Shown piece by piece: positions 18,498 to 28,708 of a DNA stretch of 64,000 nucleotides; positions within the stretch are counted from its first letter, which is position 1, and every line of letters begins with the position of its first letter. The notes under the pieces are model-generated. The model had not been told where the DNA came from. It saw nothing but the letters and a program-made list of their open reading frames with translations, and did no database searches. The DNA lies in NCBI RefSeq assembly GCF_008693075.1, contig NZ_VXKJ01000035.1:1-64000 (forward strand). Reading direction: 5' to 3'. The DNA is from Corynebacterium phocae. GTDB taxonomy: Bacteria; Actinomycetota; Actinomycetes; Mycobacteriales; Mycobacteriaceae. The position numbers were made by a program, and so were the translations under genes.

Positions 18498-19442
18498 ATG
18501 GCTTATACGCTTGCCTTCGATATCGGCGGCACCAAAATTGCCTACGGCGCCGTGTCTGACAAGTACCCCGAAGAAGTGGTGTGTACTGGCACCATTGCTG
18601 CGCAACCCGAAGGCTCCACCCTGGCGGCCGAATTCGATCGCAGCGTGGGCCTGGCGTTGGCAGCTGCCCGGGAGGCGGGTATTGAACCGCACCGGGTGGG
18701 CATCGGCGCGCCGGGCATTGTGCGCGAGGGAGCCATCTTGCGCTCCGGACCAACCGCGCCCGGATGGCAGGGCACAGTCCTGGCGGATCTGGTGGGCAAG
18801 CATACCGACGCGCCCATAGCCAGCGGCAATGACGTGCGGATTTGGGCCTACGGCGAGCACCACTTTGGCATCGGCAGGAAGCTGGCCGGGCGGGTTTTCT
18901 ATATCTCGCTCGGAACCGGTGTGGGCGGCGCGATCGTTGAAGACGGCCAGCTCATGGGCGGGTCCACCGGTTCAGCTGGGGAATTCTCCGAGCTGCTGGT
19001 GGCGGACTTGCGCGGCCACGCTGACCGGGCGGAAAGCGTATGCTCCGGCACCGGCTTGGCCCGGTACTACAACGTCCTTGCCGCTGACCCGGACTTCACG
19101 GGCATCATCGCCTGGGACCGGCCGGCCAAGGAAGGCGACCTTGACCTCTACGCCATCATGGAACGCTACCACGCGGGTGAGGAACTAGCCCGCAACGTGG
19201 TGGACGGAAACCTCCGGGGCCTGGGCCGGGCGCTGGCTGGGCTGGCGTTTGGCTTTGACCTCGATGCGGTAGTAATTGGCGGGGGAGTAGCCGGGATTGG
19301 GGACCCCGTATTTGCCGCGGTGAGGGAAGCCTTCTCCGCCGGGGCAGTAGATACCCACAAAGACATTCCAATTGTTCCTTCGGCGCTAGGCGGAATGGCT
19401 CCCCTGGTGGGGGCTGCGGCTTATGCTCGGGACAAAGCTTAA
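18498..19442 (+). CDS. nanK: NanK, ROK-family N-acetylmannosamine kinase
   Basis: This 314-residue sugar kinase would phosphorylate N-acetylmannosamine. The ATP-binding start LAFDIGGTKIAYG, the GIGAPGIV motif and SLGTGVGGAIVEDG are clear. The Cys-rich zinc motif CxCGxxGC of most ROK kinases is missing: the corresponding stretch reads RGHADRAESVCSGTGLARYY. The start codon follows the nanA stop directly, so the genes are translationally coupled. The substrate is inferred from context (nanA before, nanE after). Confidence 0.88.
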   Translation: MAYTLAFDIGGTKIAYGAVSDKYPEEVVCTGTIAAQPEGSTLAAEFDRSVGLALAAAREAGIEPHRVGIGAPGIVREGAILRSGPTAPGWQGTVLADLVGKHTDAPIASGNDVRIWAYGEHHFGIGRKLAGRVFYISLGTGVGGAIVEDGQLMGGSTGSAGEFSELLVADLRGHADRAESVCSGTGLARYYNVLAADPDFTGIIAWDRPAKEGDLDLYAIMERYHAGEELARNVVDGNLRGLGRALAGLAFGFDLDAVVIGGGVAGIGDPVFAAVREAFSAGAVDTHKDIPIVPSALGGMAPLVGAAAYARDKA

Positions 19443-19454
19443 TAGGAGAGAAAA

Positions 19455-20174
19455 ATGTTTCAATTCACAGCAACCGACATAGCTGGGCGCCGCCAGGAGA
19501 TAATTGACCTGGTGCGCGGAAACCTTATTGTTTCCGTGCAGGCACCGGACGGGCACGCCATGCGCGATACCCACACGCTGACCCACGTGGCCCGTGCGTG
19601 CGTTGACGGCGGCACGCCCGCCATTCGTTGCGGCGGTTACGGCGGGACGCCGGATATCGCGTCCATCGCCAAGGCCGTGGATGTGCCCGTCTTTGGCCTT
19701 ACCAAGGAAGGCGATACCGGCGTGTATATCACCCCCACGCGCGAATCAGTGCGGGCGGTTGCCAAGGCCGGGGCAGCGGTAGTCTGCGCCGATGCCACCT
19801 TCCGCGACCGCCCAGACGGCTCCACCTTTGCGGAGTTGGTTGCGGTGGCCCACGAGCAAGGCGTGCTGATGATGGCCGACTGCGCCACTCCTGAGGAAAT
19901 GGCGGCGGCTCACCGGGATGGTGCCGATATCATCTCTACCACCCTGGCTGGGTACACCGAGCACCGGGAAAAGACTGAAGGCCCGGATTTTGAGTGCCTG
20001 GCTATGGGGCGGTCTTTGGTGGGCCCCGAGGCCTTTGTTATCGGGGAGGGGCGTTTCCACACGCCGGAGCTGGTAGCTGAAGGCGTGGCGCGCGGCGCCG
20101 ACGCCGTTATTGCGGGCACCGCAATTACTGATCCAGGGTGGATCACCGCACGCTTTGCGGCCGCGCTGCGGTAG
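19455..20174 (+). CDS. nanE: NanE, N-acetylmannosamine-6-phosphate 2-epimerase
   Basis: This 239-residue TIM-barrel enzyme converts ManNAc-6-phosphate to GlcNAc-6-phosphate, which NagA then deacetylates. Family motifs are intact: LIVSVQAPDGHAM, GGTPAIRCGGY, the VPVFGLTKE lysine stretch, LMMADCATPEEM, STTLAGYTE, and VIGEGRFHTPE. AGGAGAG precedes the ATG. It is the last gene of nanAKE. In C. glutamicum, as I recall, a sialidase gene follows; here a hairpin and tandem repeats lie in that place. Confidence 0.95.
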   Translation: MFQFTATDIAGRRQEIIDLVRGNLIVSVQAPDGHAMRDTHTLTHVARACVDGGTPAIRCGGYGGTPDIASIAKAVDVPVFGLTKEGDTGVYITPTRESVRAVAKAGAAVVCADATFRDRPDGSTFAELVAVAHEQGVLMMADCATPEEMAAAHRDGADIISTTLAGYTEHREKTEGPDFECLAMGRSLVGPEAFVIGEGRFHTPELVAEGVARGADAVIAGTAITDPGWITARFAAALR

Positions 20175-20200
20175 CATCTCAGAAGAACGCCTGAAAAGGC

Positions 20201-20250
20201 ACCGGCCCCGTTTCCGGCCTTCCACTGGGAGGGTGGTTAGCGGGGCCGGT
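20201..20250. terminator. Long-loop hairpin after nanE (possible terminator)
   Basis: ACCGGCCCCG (20201-20210) and CGGGGCCGGT (20241-20250) are perfect 10-bp arms around a 30-base loop. There is no T run, so intrinsic termination is uncertain. The right arm abuts the first repeat unit. Confidence 0.5.
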
Positions 20251-20385
20251 TGCTTAGCTACGGCGCGGTTGGGGGCTACGGCGCGGTTGCTTAGCTACGG
20301 CGCGGTTGGGGGCTAAGGCGCGGTAGCTTGGCTACGGCGCGGTTGGGGGCTACGGCGCGGTAGCTTGGCTACGGCGCGGTTGGGG
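20251..20385. repeat. Tandem repeat, about 3.6 copies of a 37-bp unit
   Basis: Units begin at 20251, 20288, 20325 and 20362. The core GCTACGGCGCGGTTGGGGGC recurs, and within each unit a shorter half-repeat around GGCGCGGT also recurs. Copies 1-2 begin TGCTTAG, copies 3-4 AGCTTGG. The nanR stop codon (20369-20371) lies in the fourth copy, so the last nanR codons are repeat-derived. Confidence 0.9.
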
Positions 20386-21097
20386 ATTCGGGCGTGTCGG
20401 GGGAAGGTACGTGGCTAGCAATTGCCCGCAGCAACGGTGCGTAGTGGCGGGTGACCACGCGCCGGTACTGCTCAACGTCCTTGTTGCTCAAGGCGTCGAT
20501 AAGGGCTTCGTGGGCTTCGATAGTCTGCTCGATATCCTCGGGCATAGACACTTCCATCAGTGGCAGTACATCCATGTGTACCTGCCAAAAGGCGTCGGAG
20601 AGCTCGCGGATGAGGACGTTGGATATACGCGACTGTAAAGTGCTGTGAAAGGCGCGATCTTCGGTGGCAAAGGACTTTCCGGCGGCGAACTGCGCGCGCA
20701 TTTCGCAGACCAACTCACGCAATTGTTCAACATCAACGTCGCGAAAATTCTCCACTAATTCCTCCGCCATGGACAGATCCAGGGCAACGCGGGTTTCCAC
20801 CACGTCGCGCAGGCGGGCGAGTGAATTTTTGGAGTCCAAAGTGATGCGCAGCACCATTCCGGCCACCAGGGGGGACAGGGACATCGCGCCCACGTAGGTG
20901 CCGTGCCCGTGGCGAACCTCAACCACGTCGAGGCTGGAGAGGATGCGAACGGCCTCTCGCACACTGGAACGGGAAAAGCCTAGTTCTTCGCAGAGCTTTG
21001 TTTCCGTGGGGAGGGGATCCCCTGGCTTGAGTCGATGCCTTTTGATGTAGTCGGTTATCCCGTCTACAGCCTGTGCGGCGGCGCCTGTGCGTTTCAC
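20369..21097 (-). CDS. nanR: NanR-like GntR/FadR-family regulator
   Basis: This 242-residue protein has a winged helix-turn-helix at about residues 10-75 (LKPGDPLPTETKLCEELGFS, then SVREAVRILSSLDVVEVRHGHGTYV) and a C-terminal FCD-type ligand domain with the metal-binding His pattern. It lies between nanAKE and siaEFGI, the position of C. glutamicum NanR, a repressor of sialic-acid genes. GTG 21097 is used because AAAGGA precedes it; a longer frame to 21157 lacks such a site. The C-terminus (TPESPTAP) is encoded by the tandem repeat and may vary between strains. Confidence 0.85.
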   Translation of the reverse strand: MKRTGAAAQAVDGITDYIKRHRLKPGDPLPTETKLCEELGFSRSSVREAVRILSSLDVVEVRHGHGTYVGAMSLSPLVAGMVLRITLDSKNSLARLRDVVETRVALDLSMAEELVENFRDVDVEQLRELVCEMRAQFAAGKSFATEDRAFHSTLQSRISNVLIRELSDAFWQVHMDVLPLMEVSMPEDIEQTIEAHEALIDALSNKDVEQYRRVVTRHYAPLLRAIASHVPSPDTPESPTAP

Positions 21098-21260
21098 TGG
21101 TGGTCCTTTCGCGCGAAGATTTCCCAATAGTTTCCTCGGGTTGGACCCTGATAGCAACCGCGGAGGTTCCCCCGGTTGGGGGTAAGCTGGTGGCTGTTGT
21201 GGGGCAAATAGAGGGTTAACTACCGGTAAATCGGCAATTTTTCTCCAGTTTACTAGACGA

Positions 21261-21278
21261 ATGTCTGATGTCTGACAT
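21261..21278. promoter_or_regulatory. Candidate NanR operator upstream of siaE
   Basis: The 18 bases form an inverted repeat ATGTC-N8-GACAT and contain a direct repeat of ATGTCTG. The core GTCTGATGTC is shared with the nagA-nanA gap. The site lies between nanR and siaE and could control both. Confidence 0.45.
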
Positions 21279-21282
21279 ATCC

Positions 21283-21298
21283 TGTGGTTACGTTCATA
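21283..21298. promoter_or_regulatory. Candidate GlxR (cAMP receptor) site upstream of siaE
   Basis: TGTGG-N6-TCATA matches eight of ten defined positions of the corynebacterial GlxR consensus TGTGA-N6-TCACA. It lies five bases from the candidate NanR site and about 90 bases before siaE. Confidence 0.4.
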
Positions 21299-21387
21299 AC
21301 GTGCACGACACTATGAGGCCACTCACTCGAGGGGTGTTAAGTGCCGTTCGTACGCCACCATCGGCTCTACTTGAAAGGACATGAACG

Positions 21388-23016
21388 ATGTCTAAGAAAG
21401 TTTCTCTCTTCCGTAAGATTGGTGCGCTGTCTGCAGCCGCCGGTATCGCAGCCACTCTTGCTGCCTGTGCTCCTGCTGACAAGGCAGAGGATTCCGCTTC
21501 CGGTTCCTCCGCATCTTCCGATGACAACGCAGCTACCGCTGGTGAAGTCAACGAAGACGGCACCATTCGCGCCGCCATCTCTTATGAGTTGGGCACCAAC
21601 GGTTACGACCCAATGACCACCACCGCAGCGCTGACCATCGCGGCTAACTGGCACACCCTAGAGGGTCTGACCGAGCTAGACCCCACCGATGGTTCCACCT
21701 ACGCAGCCCTCGCCGCTGAGCTTCCTGAGCCTTCCGAGGACACCGAGATCACCGTTGAGCTACGCGACGGCGCAAAGTTCTCTGACGGCACTGACATCAC
21801 CGCTGAGGACGTCGTTTACTCCTTCGAGCGCGTTATGGACCCAGCGAACAACTCCCTGTACGCCTCCTTCATTGAGTTCATTGAATCCGTAGAGGCTGAC
21901 GGTGACAACGCTGTGAAGTTCAAGCTGAAGTACCCAACCGGCGTATTCGCAGAGCGTCTTTCCGTTGTCAAGATCGTGCCAAAGGCACTGGTCGAAAAGG
22001 ACCCAGAGGCATTCGACTTCAACCCAGTTGGCTCCGGTCCTTTCAAGATGACCGACAACGGTGGTGCCACCAACACCGTCAAGTTCGAGCGTAACGAGCA
22101 CTACAACGGCCCACGCCCAGCACGGGCTGCGGATATGGCGTGGGACATCATCCCTGACGCATCCACCCGCATCAACTCCCTGCAGTCCGACCAGGTCCAG
22201 GCAATCGACTCCGTGCCTTACCTGAACATCGCTCAGCTGGAGCAGGCTGAGGACCTCAAGTCCCAGCAGGGCTTCGGTTTGCTATTTGCCATGTTCAATA
22301 ATGACGAGTCCAACCAGTTCTCTCAGAAGGAAGCCCGCCAGGCATTCCTCTACGCCATTGACATGGACACCCTCATCCAGAACGCTATGCAGGGCCAGGC
22401 CAGCCCAGCTACCTCCTTCCTGCATGAGAACCACCCGAACTACAACAAGGCTTCCACTGTCTACTCCTACGATGAGGCAAAGGCCAAGGAACTGTTCGAA
22501 AAGGCTGGTGTAACCAAGCTGCGTCTCCTGGTTACTGACCACGACTGGGTCAAGGCAATCACCCCGCTCATCGAGCAGGATCTGAAGAAGCTTGGTCTTG
22601 AGGTCGAGTTCACCCAGAAGAAGTCCTCTGACGTCTACAACACCATTGACGGCAACCCGGATTCCTACGACGTTGTTATCGCCCCAGGCGACCCATCCGT
22701 ATTCGGTAATGACCCAGACCTGCTTATGCGCTGGTGGTACGGAAACGACACCTGGACCAAGACCCGTATGAACTGGTCCGGTGAGTCCTACGACAAGGTT
22801 CAAGACCTGCTTTCGAAGGGCATCCAGTCCACCGACAAGAGCGAACAGCAGGAAATCTGGAACGAGACCTATGACGTCTTGTCCGAGGAAGTTCCTCTCT
22901 ACCCGCTGCTGCACCGCAAGGCACCTACCGCGTGGGACAGCGAGACCCTGGTTGACTTCGAGCCAATCTCCCTGACCGGCTTGTACTTCCTCGAAGTTGG
23001 GACCACCCAGGAATAA
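21388..23016 (+). CDS. siaE: SiaE, sialic-acid ABC transporter substrate-binding lipoprotein
   Basis: This 542-residue family-5 (peptide/opine/nickel type) binding protein has an N-terminal lipoprotein signal, basic then hydrophobic, ending in the lipobox LAAC with Cys at residue 27. An acidic, Ser-rich linker follows, then the SBP_bac_5 fold, with FSDGTDITAEDVVYSFERVMDP as a typical family stretch. The sialic-acid assignment comes from context: the C. glutamicum SiaEFGI transporter is of this family and has the same gene order next to nanR. AAAGGA precedes the ATG by eight bases. A GlxR-like and a NanR-like site lie upstream. Confidence 0.88.
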   Translation: MSKKVSLFRKIGALSAAAGIAATLAACAPADKAEDSASGSSASSDDNAATAGEVNEDGTIRAAISYELGTNGYDPMTTTAALTIAANWHTLEGLTELDPTDGSTYAALAAELPEPSEDTEITVELRDGAKFSDGTDITAEDVVYSFERVMDPANNSLYASFIEFIESVEADGDNAVKFKLKYPTGVFAERLSVVKIVPKALVEKDPEAFDFNPVGSGPFKMTDNGGATNTVKFERNEHYNGPRPARAADMAWDIIPDASTRINSLQSDQVQAIDSVPYLNIAQLEQAEDLKSQQGFGLLFAMFNNDESNQFSQKEARQAFLYAIDMDTLIQNAMQGQASPATSFLHENHPNYNKASTVYSYDEAKAKELFEKAGVTKLRLLVTDHDWVKAITPLIEQDLKKLGLEVEFTQKKSSDVYNTIDGNPDSYDVVIAPGDPSVFGNDPDLLMRWWYGNDTWTKTRMNWSGESYDKVQDLLSKGIQSTDKSEQQEIWNETYDVLSEEVPLYPLLHRKAPTAWDSETLVDFEPISLTGLYFLEVGTTQE

Positions 23017-23036
23017 TCTTCCACCAATTCCGTGAC

Positions 23037-23105
23037 ACGCCCGCTTTCAAGGATGTAACAGGAACTGCACTTGCAAGTTCGTTTTCTGTCTTGCAAAGCG
23101 GGCGT
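23037..23105 (+). terminator. Intercistronic hairpin between siaE and siaF
   Basis: ACGCCCGCTTT (23037-23047) and AAAGCGGGCGT (23095-23105) are perfect 11-bp arms followed by TTCT. It lies just after siaE in a 200-bp gap and probably ends or attenuates part of the transcript, giving more binding protein than permease. The rest of the gap holds no gene. Confidence 0.65.
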
Positions 23106-23216
23106 TTCTCACTGCCATCAGGGTACCTATGCCTCCTACCTAGGCAACTACGGTGGGGAGCGTAAGGCACCCGTGATGGCCACCCAACCCTTTTCCAAGC
23201 AAAGGCTTTTTAAAAC

Positions 23217-24181
23217 ATGTCCAACTTGATTCGACTAATTGGTAGGCGCCTTGTCGCGCTGCCAATCATGGTCCTCGGAGTTACGTTCCTGGTGTTTTTC
23301 ATCATGTCGTTCTCCCCAGCGGATCCCGCGCGCCTCGCACTAGGTGAGGCGGCATCGCCAGAAGCGCTCGAAGCCTACCGTGAGTCCAACGGACTCAACG
23401 ACCCACTGCTGGTTCGCTACGGCCGTTTCCTTACCAACATGGTCCAAGGCGACCTGGGAACCTCATCCGGCGGCGTCCCAGTCACCGAAATGATCGCCCG
23501 CGCCTTCCCGATTACCCTCCAGCTGACCTTCGCCGGTCTGATCCTGGCCGTTATCGTGGCGCTTATTTTTGGCGTCATCGCCGCTATCTACCGCGATAAG
23601 TGGGCAGACCAGTTAATCCGCGTGTTCTCCATTGCAGCTCTCGCGACGCCCTCCTTCTGGCTGGCAATCTTGCTTATCCAGTGGTTGGGTACCATCCCGG
23701 GCGGTTGGGGAATGTTCCCGGCCATCGTGGGCCGCTGGGTGTCTTTCTTCGATGACCCCCAGACGTGGAGCAACAACATCTTCCTACCTGCACTGGCGCT
23801 GGCTGTTCCAGTAGCCGGTTCGCTCACCCGCGTGGTCCGCACCTCCATGGTGGAGGAGCTGGACAAAGACTACGTTCGTACCGCCATTGGTGCCGGTATC
23901 CCACGCGGTACCGTGATCTCCCGCAACGTATTGCGTAACGCGCTGATTACCCCAATTACCGTGCTGGGTCTGCGCGTGGGCTACCTCATGGGTGGCGCAG
24001 CCGTGATTGAAATTATCTTCAACATCAAGGCAATGGGCCAGCTCATCCTTGACGGCGTAGTCCGAAACGACGTCTTCCTAGTTCAGGGTGTCACCTTGGT
24101 CGTGGCAGTGGCGTTTATCCTCATCAACATCGTCGTTGACATCCTCTACGTGTTGGTCAACCCACGGATTAGGAGCATCTA

Positions 24182-24182
<1 letters not shown>
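23217..24182 (+). CDS. siaF: SiaF, ABC transporter permease
   Basis: This 321-residue DppB-type permease has about six membrane segments. The first follows a short basic N-terminus (LIRLIGRRLVALPIMVLG). The cytoplasmic ATPase-contact loop is visible as DYVRTAIGAGIPR (about residue 219). The family usually takes up peptides, but the neighbourhood points to sialic acid. The stop overlaps the siaG start by one base (TAATG), indicating coupling. The ribosome-binding site is weak (AAAGG ten bases upstream). Confidence 0.9.
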
Positions 24183-26194
<2,012 letters not shown>

Positions 26195-26199
26195 ATATC

Positions 26200-27057
26200 A
26201 TGGGTAAAGCAGTTCCCCTAGGGGCAACCACCGACGCTCCGCGTGATATCGCCTACAAAAAAGAGCTGGGCCAGCCCATCTTGGAGCTCAAAGACACCAG
26301 CGTGACGTTCAAGACCCGTACTGGTGGCCTCTTTAGTCCTAACAAGGTCCACGCCAATAAAAACATCAACTTCCAGGTTTACCGCAATGACATTGTGGGG
26401 ATTGTGGGCGAGTCAGGCTGTGGCAAGTCCACCCTGGCCAAGGTGATGATTGGTTTGCAAAAGCCCACCAGCGGGGAGGTCTTGTTCAAGGGCAATCCCA
26501 TCAAGGGCCGCGGCCACACCCGCAAGGAAATGGGCCGGTCTATCTCCGTGGTATTCCAGGACCCGGCCACCTCGCTGAACCCGCGCATGAGCGTGCAGCA
26601 GCAGCTGTTGGATCCGCTTAATGTGCACGGTATCGGCAGCCCGGCTGAGCGCCAGGCGCGCGTGTCCGACCTGCTTGCTTTGGTTGGCATGCCGCAGTCC
26701 GCGCTGAATGTGTTGCCGCGCCAGATTTCCGGCGGACAGCGCCAGCGTGTGGCTATTGCCCGCGCTCTGGCCCTGGACCCGGACATCATCATCGCCGATG
26801 AACCGACTTCGGCGCTGGACGTGTCCGTTCGCGCCCAGGTGCTCAACCTGCTGCTCGATCTGAAGCGCGAGCTGGGGCTGGGGTTGGCGTTTATCTCCCA
26901 CGACATCAACACCGTGCGTTACGTATCTGACCGCATTTGCGTCATGCTAGGTGGAGAGATCGTGGAAGAAAATACCACCGAGCAAATCTTCGATAATCCG
27001 CAGCATCCCTACACGAAGAAGCTGCTCAGCGCAGTTCCTTCGCTGCTAGGGGAGTAG
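26200..27057 (+). CDS. siaI: SiaI, ABC transporter ATPase
   Basis: This 285-residue DppF-type ATPase has Walker A GESGCGKSTLAKVM (about residue 70), Q-loop SVVFQDPATSLNPRM, signature ISGGQRQRVAIARAL, Walker B IIIADEPTSALD and the switch His in FISHDI. It would pair with the ATPase half of SiaG to form the two-site motor. AAGGAGG lies before the ATG and inside the end of siaG. A bidirectional terminator follows. Confidence 0.93.
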   Translation: MGKAVPLGATTDAPRDIAYKKELGQPILELKDTSVTFKTRTGGLFSPNKVHANKNINFQVYRNDIVGIVGESGCGKSTLAKVMIGLQKPTSGEVLFKGNPIKGRGHTRKEMGRSISVVFQDPATSLNPRMSVQQQLLDPLNVHGIGSPAERQARVSDLLALVGMPQSALNVLPRQISGGQRQRVAIARALALDPDIIIADEPTSALDVSVRAQVLNLLLDLKRELGLGLAFISHDINTVRYVSDRICVMLGGEIVEENTTEQIFDNPQHPYTKKLLSAVPSLLGE

Positions 27058-27071
27058 ATTTCCTAAACATT

Positions 27072-27107
27072 CGGGCCCGGTTCAAGCAAAAAGCTTGGCC
27101 GGGTCCG
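27072..27107. terminator. Bidirectional terminator between siaI and ansA
   Basis: CGGGCCCGGTTCAAGC pairs with GCTTGGCCGGGTCCG around AAAAA. On the plus strand it is followed by TTTGCG. The ansA stop codon (27082-27084) lies inside the left arm, so the last ansA codons are part of the hairpin. Confidence 0.75.
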
Positions 27108-27966
27108 TTTGCGTTGCTAAGGCAGCCGCCAGCACTATCCGGGCTTGGCCGGGGCGCAAGCGGCCGGCGTTAATCGCGCCTTTGTCCGCGAGCGTGTTTC
27201 CCCCGCCGGCCCCGCCGTAGATAAGCTCCACCGGCCCCGCCGCAACACGCGTGGAGATGACCACTTTCACGCCGGCGTCCAGTGCCCGGTCCAGTGCCGC
27301 GGCCATCTGCGGGCCTACGTTGCCCGACCCCATGGCCGCCACCACTATCCCGGCGTAGCCCGCGGCAACGGCGGCGTCCACCATGTCGCCTGGGGCTCCA
27401 GGGTAGGCGTAGATGATAGTGACCTTTTCCTCCGCCAACCTAGCCCGGGGCAAAGGTAGGCAGTTAGGCGCTGTGGTCTCAGGCGCGGTGAAGGCATTGA
27501 GTGATTGCGTATGCTGCTTGGTAGCCCCCCACGCGGGCACCGTGGCACCGCCGAAGTGGATGAACACCCCTCCCGTTCCAGGGGCAACGGATAAGGCTCC
27601 GCGCAGGTTACCGGGGCCATCTGGCGCGGGGGCGTCGAAGGGCCGCTGCGCGCCGGTAAGGATGACCGGCGTGCGCCCGGCATGGAACAACGCCAGTGCC
27701 ACGGCGGTTTCTTCCATGGAGTCGGTGCCGTGGGTGACCACCACGCGCGTAACTTCCGGGCGACTGGCGTAATCTTCCACGCATTCCACGAGCTCATCTA
27801 CGTCGTGCAAGGTCATGGCGCTGGAATCTAGTTGGCGGAAATCCACCGCTTCTACCGGTGCGTCAACGAGTGCGGCTAGGTCCGCTGCTGATTTGGTGGG
27901 CTCTAACGCCCCGTTAATGCTGGTGCAGGCGATAGTCCCGCCGGTGGAAATGAGAATATTGGTCAT
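27082..27966 (-). CDS. ansA: L-asparaginase (type I-like, cytosolic)
   Basis: This 294-residue enzyme hydrolyses asparagine to aspartate and ammonia. The first catalytic threonine motif ISTGGTIACT is at residues 5-14 and the second, VVVTHGTDSMEETA, at about 77. No signal peptide is seen. ATG 27966 is used: a longer frame lacks a signal, whereas TAGTCT on the minus strand stands seven bases before this ATG, suggesting a leaderless transcript. Its 3' end is part of the terminator shared with siaI. Confidence 0.92.
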   Translation of the reverse strand: MTNILISTGGTIACTSINGALEPTKSAADLAALVDAPVEAVDFRQLDSSAMTLHDVDELVECVEDYASRPEVTRVVVTHGTDSMEETAVALALFHAGRTPVILTGAQRPFDAPAPDGPGNLRGALSVAPGTGGVFIHFGGATVPAWGATKQHTQSLNAFTAPETTAPNCLPLPRARLAEEKVTIIYAYPGAPGDMVDAAVAAGYAGIVVAAMGSGNVGPQMAAALDRALDAGVKVVISTRVAAGPVELIYGGAGGGNTLADKGAINAGRLRPGQARIVLAAALATQTDPAKLFA

Positions 27967-27973
27967 AAAACCC

Positions 27974-27979
27974 AGACTA
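27974..27979 (-). promoter_or_regulatory. -10 hexamer of a probable leaderless ansA promoter
   Basis: On the minus strand TAGTCT precedes the ansA ATG by seven bases, with no ribosome-binding site between. Confidence 0.5.
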
Positions 27980-28075
27980 CTGCACAAGCTCACAGTGCCA
28001 ACACGGGGATTTTCCAGCCTTGCTTGCTAAAGTTGGGGTTTGCATTTAAAAGATGATTAAAGGAGAACCCCCATA

Positions 28076-28708
28076 GTGAAAGCTCATCAGCTTCGCACGT
28101 TTGCCCTCTTAGCTACTGCCGGTATTGCGCTTTCGGCATGCTCGGCTGAATCCGCCGAAGATAGCGCTACGACGCAGGGCTCGCAGACCACCACCGCTGC
28201 GGCACCGGCACAAGACACGGCAACGGCACCAGAGCTTCCGTCCGCAGCGGATCTCAACGCCGTTCTTGCCCGTGCAATTGACCCGCACCTTCCCATTGAG
28301 GAAAAGGTAGCCTCCGTGCAGGGCGGTGAGCAGGCGCCCGAGCTTTTTGACCTGATGGCCTCGTCTCAGGCGGAGTCCGGCGCTACTTTCGAGGTAGTAG
28401 ATCCCGTGCTACCCGGCTACACGCCAGATTCCGTTTTGGCAACAGCGCGGATGATGATTCCCGAGCAGCCGGATCAGATTGCTGAAAACGTGGAATTTAT
28501 CTACGAGGGCGGTTCTTGGAAGCTTTCCCAATCCTGGGCATGCACGTTGGTGTCCAACACCGTTGCCCCGGAGCAGGTTCCCCCGATGTGCTCGGCGCAG
28601 GCTACTGCCCAGGATCCGGCCCTTGCCGGCGAGCAGGTGCCGGAGCAACCCGCGCCCGATGCCCCGCCGGCTGACGCCCCAGCCCCCGAAGCACCGCCAG
28701 CAGGCTAG
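28076..28708 (+). CDS. Mtb12-like secreted lipoprotein
   Basis: This 210-residue protein has a lipoprotein signal with lipobox LSAC (Cys at about residue 22), a Thr/Ala/Gln-rich linker, and a domain beginning LPSAADLNAVLARAIDPHLP that resembles the low-molecular-weight antigen Mtb12 family, with WKLSQSWAC near its end. The last 30 residues are Pro/Ala-rich. Start is GTG with AAAGGAG eight bases upstream. The function of Mtb12-type proteins is unknown. It converges on another lipoprotein gene, sharing CTAG at 28705-28708. Confidence 0.8.
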   Translation: MKAHQLRTFALLATAGIALSACSAESAEDSATTQGSQTTTAAAPAQDTATAPELPSAADLNAVLARAIDPHLPIEEKVASVQGGEQAPELFDLMASSQAESGATFEVVDPVLPGYTPDSVLATARMMIPEQPDQIAENVEFIYEGGSWKLSQSWACTLVSNTVAPEQVPPMCSAQATAQDPALAGEQVPEQPAPDAPPADAPAPEAPPAG

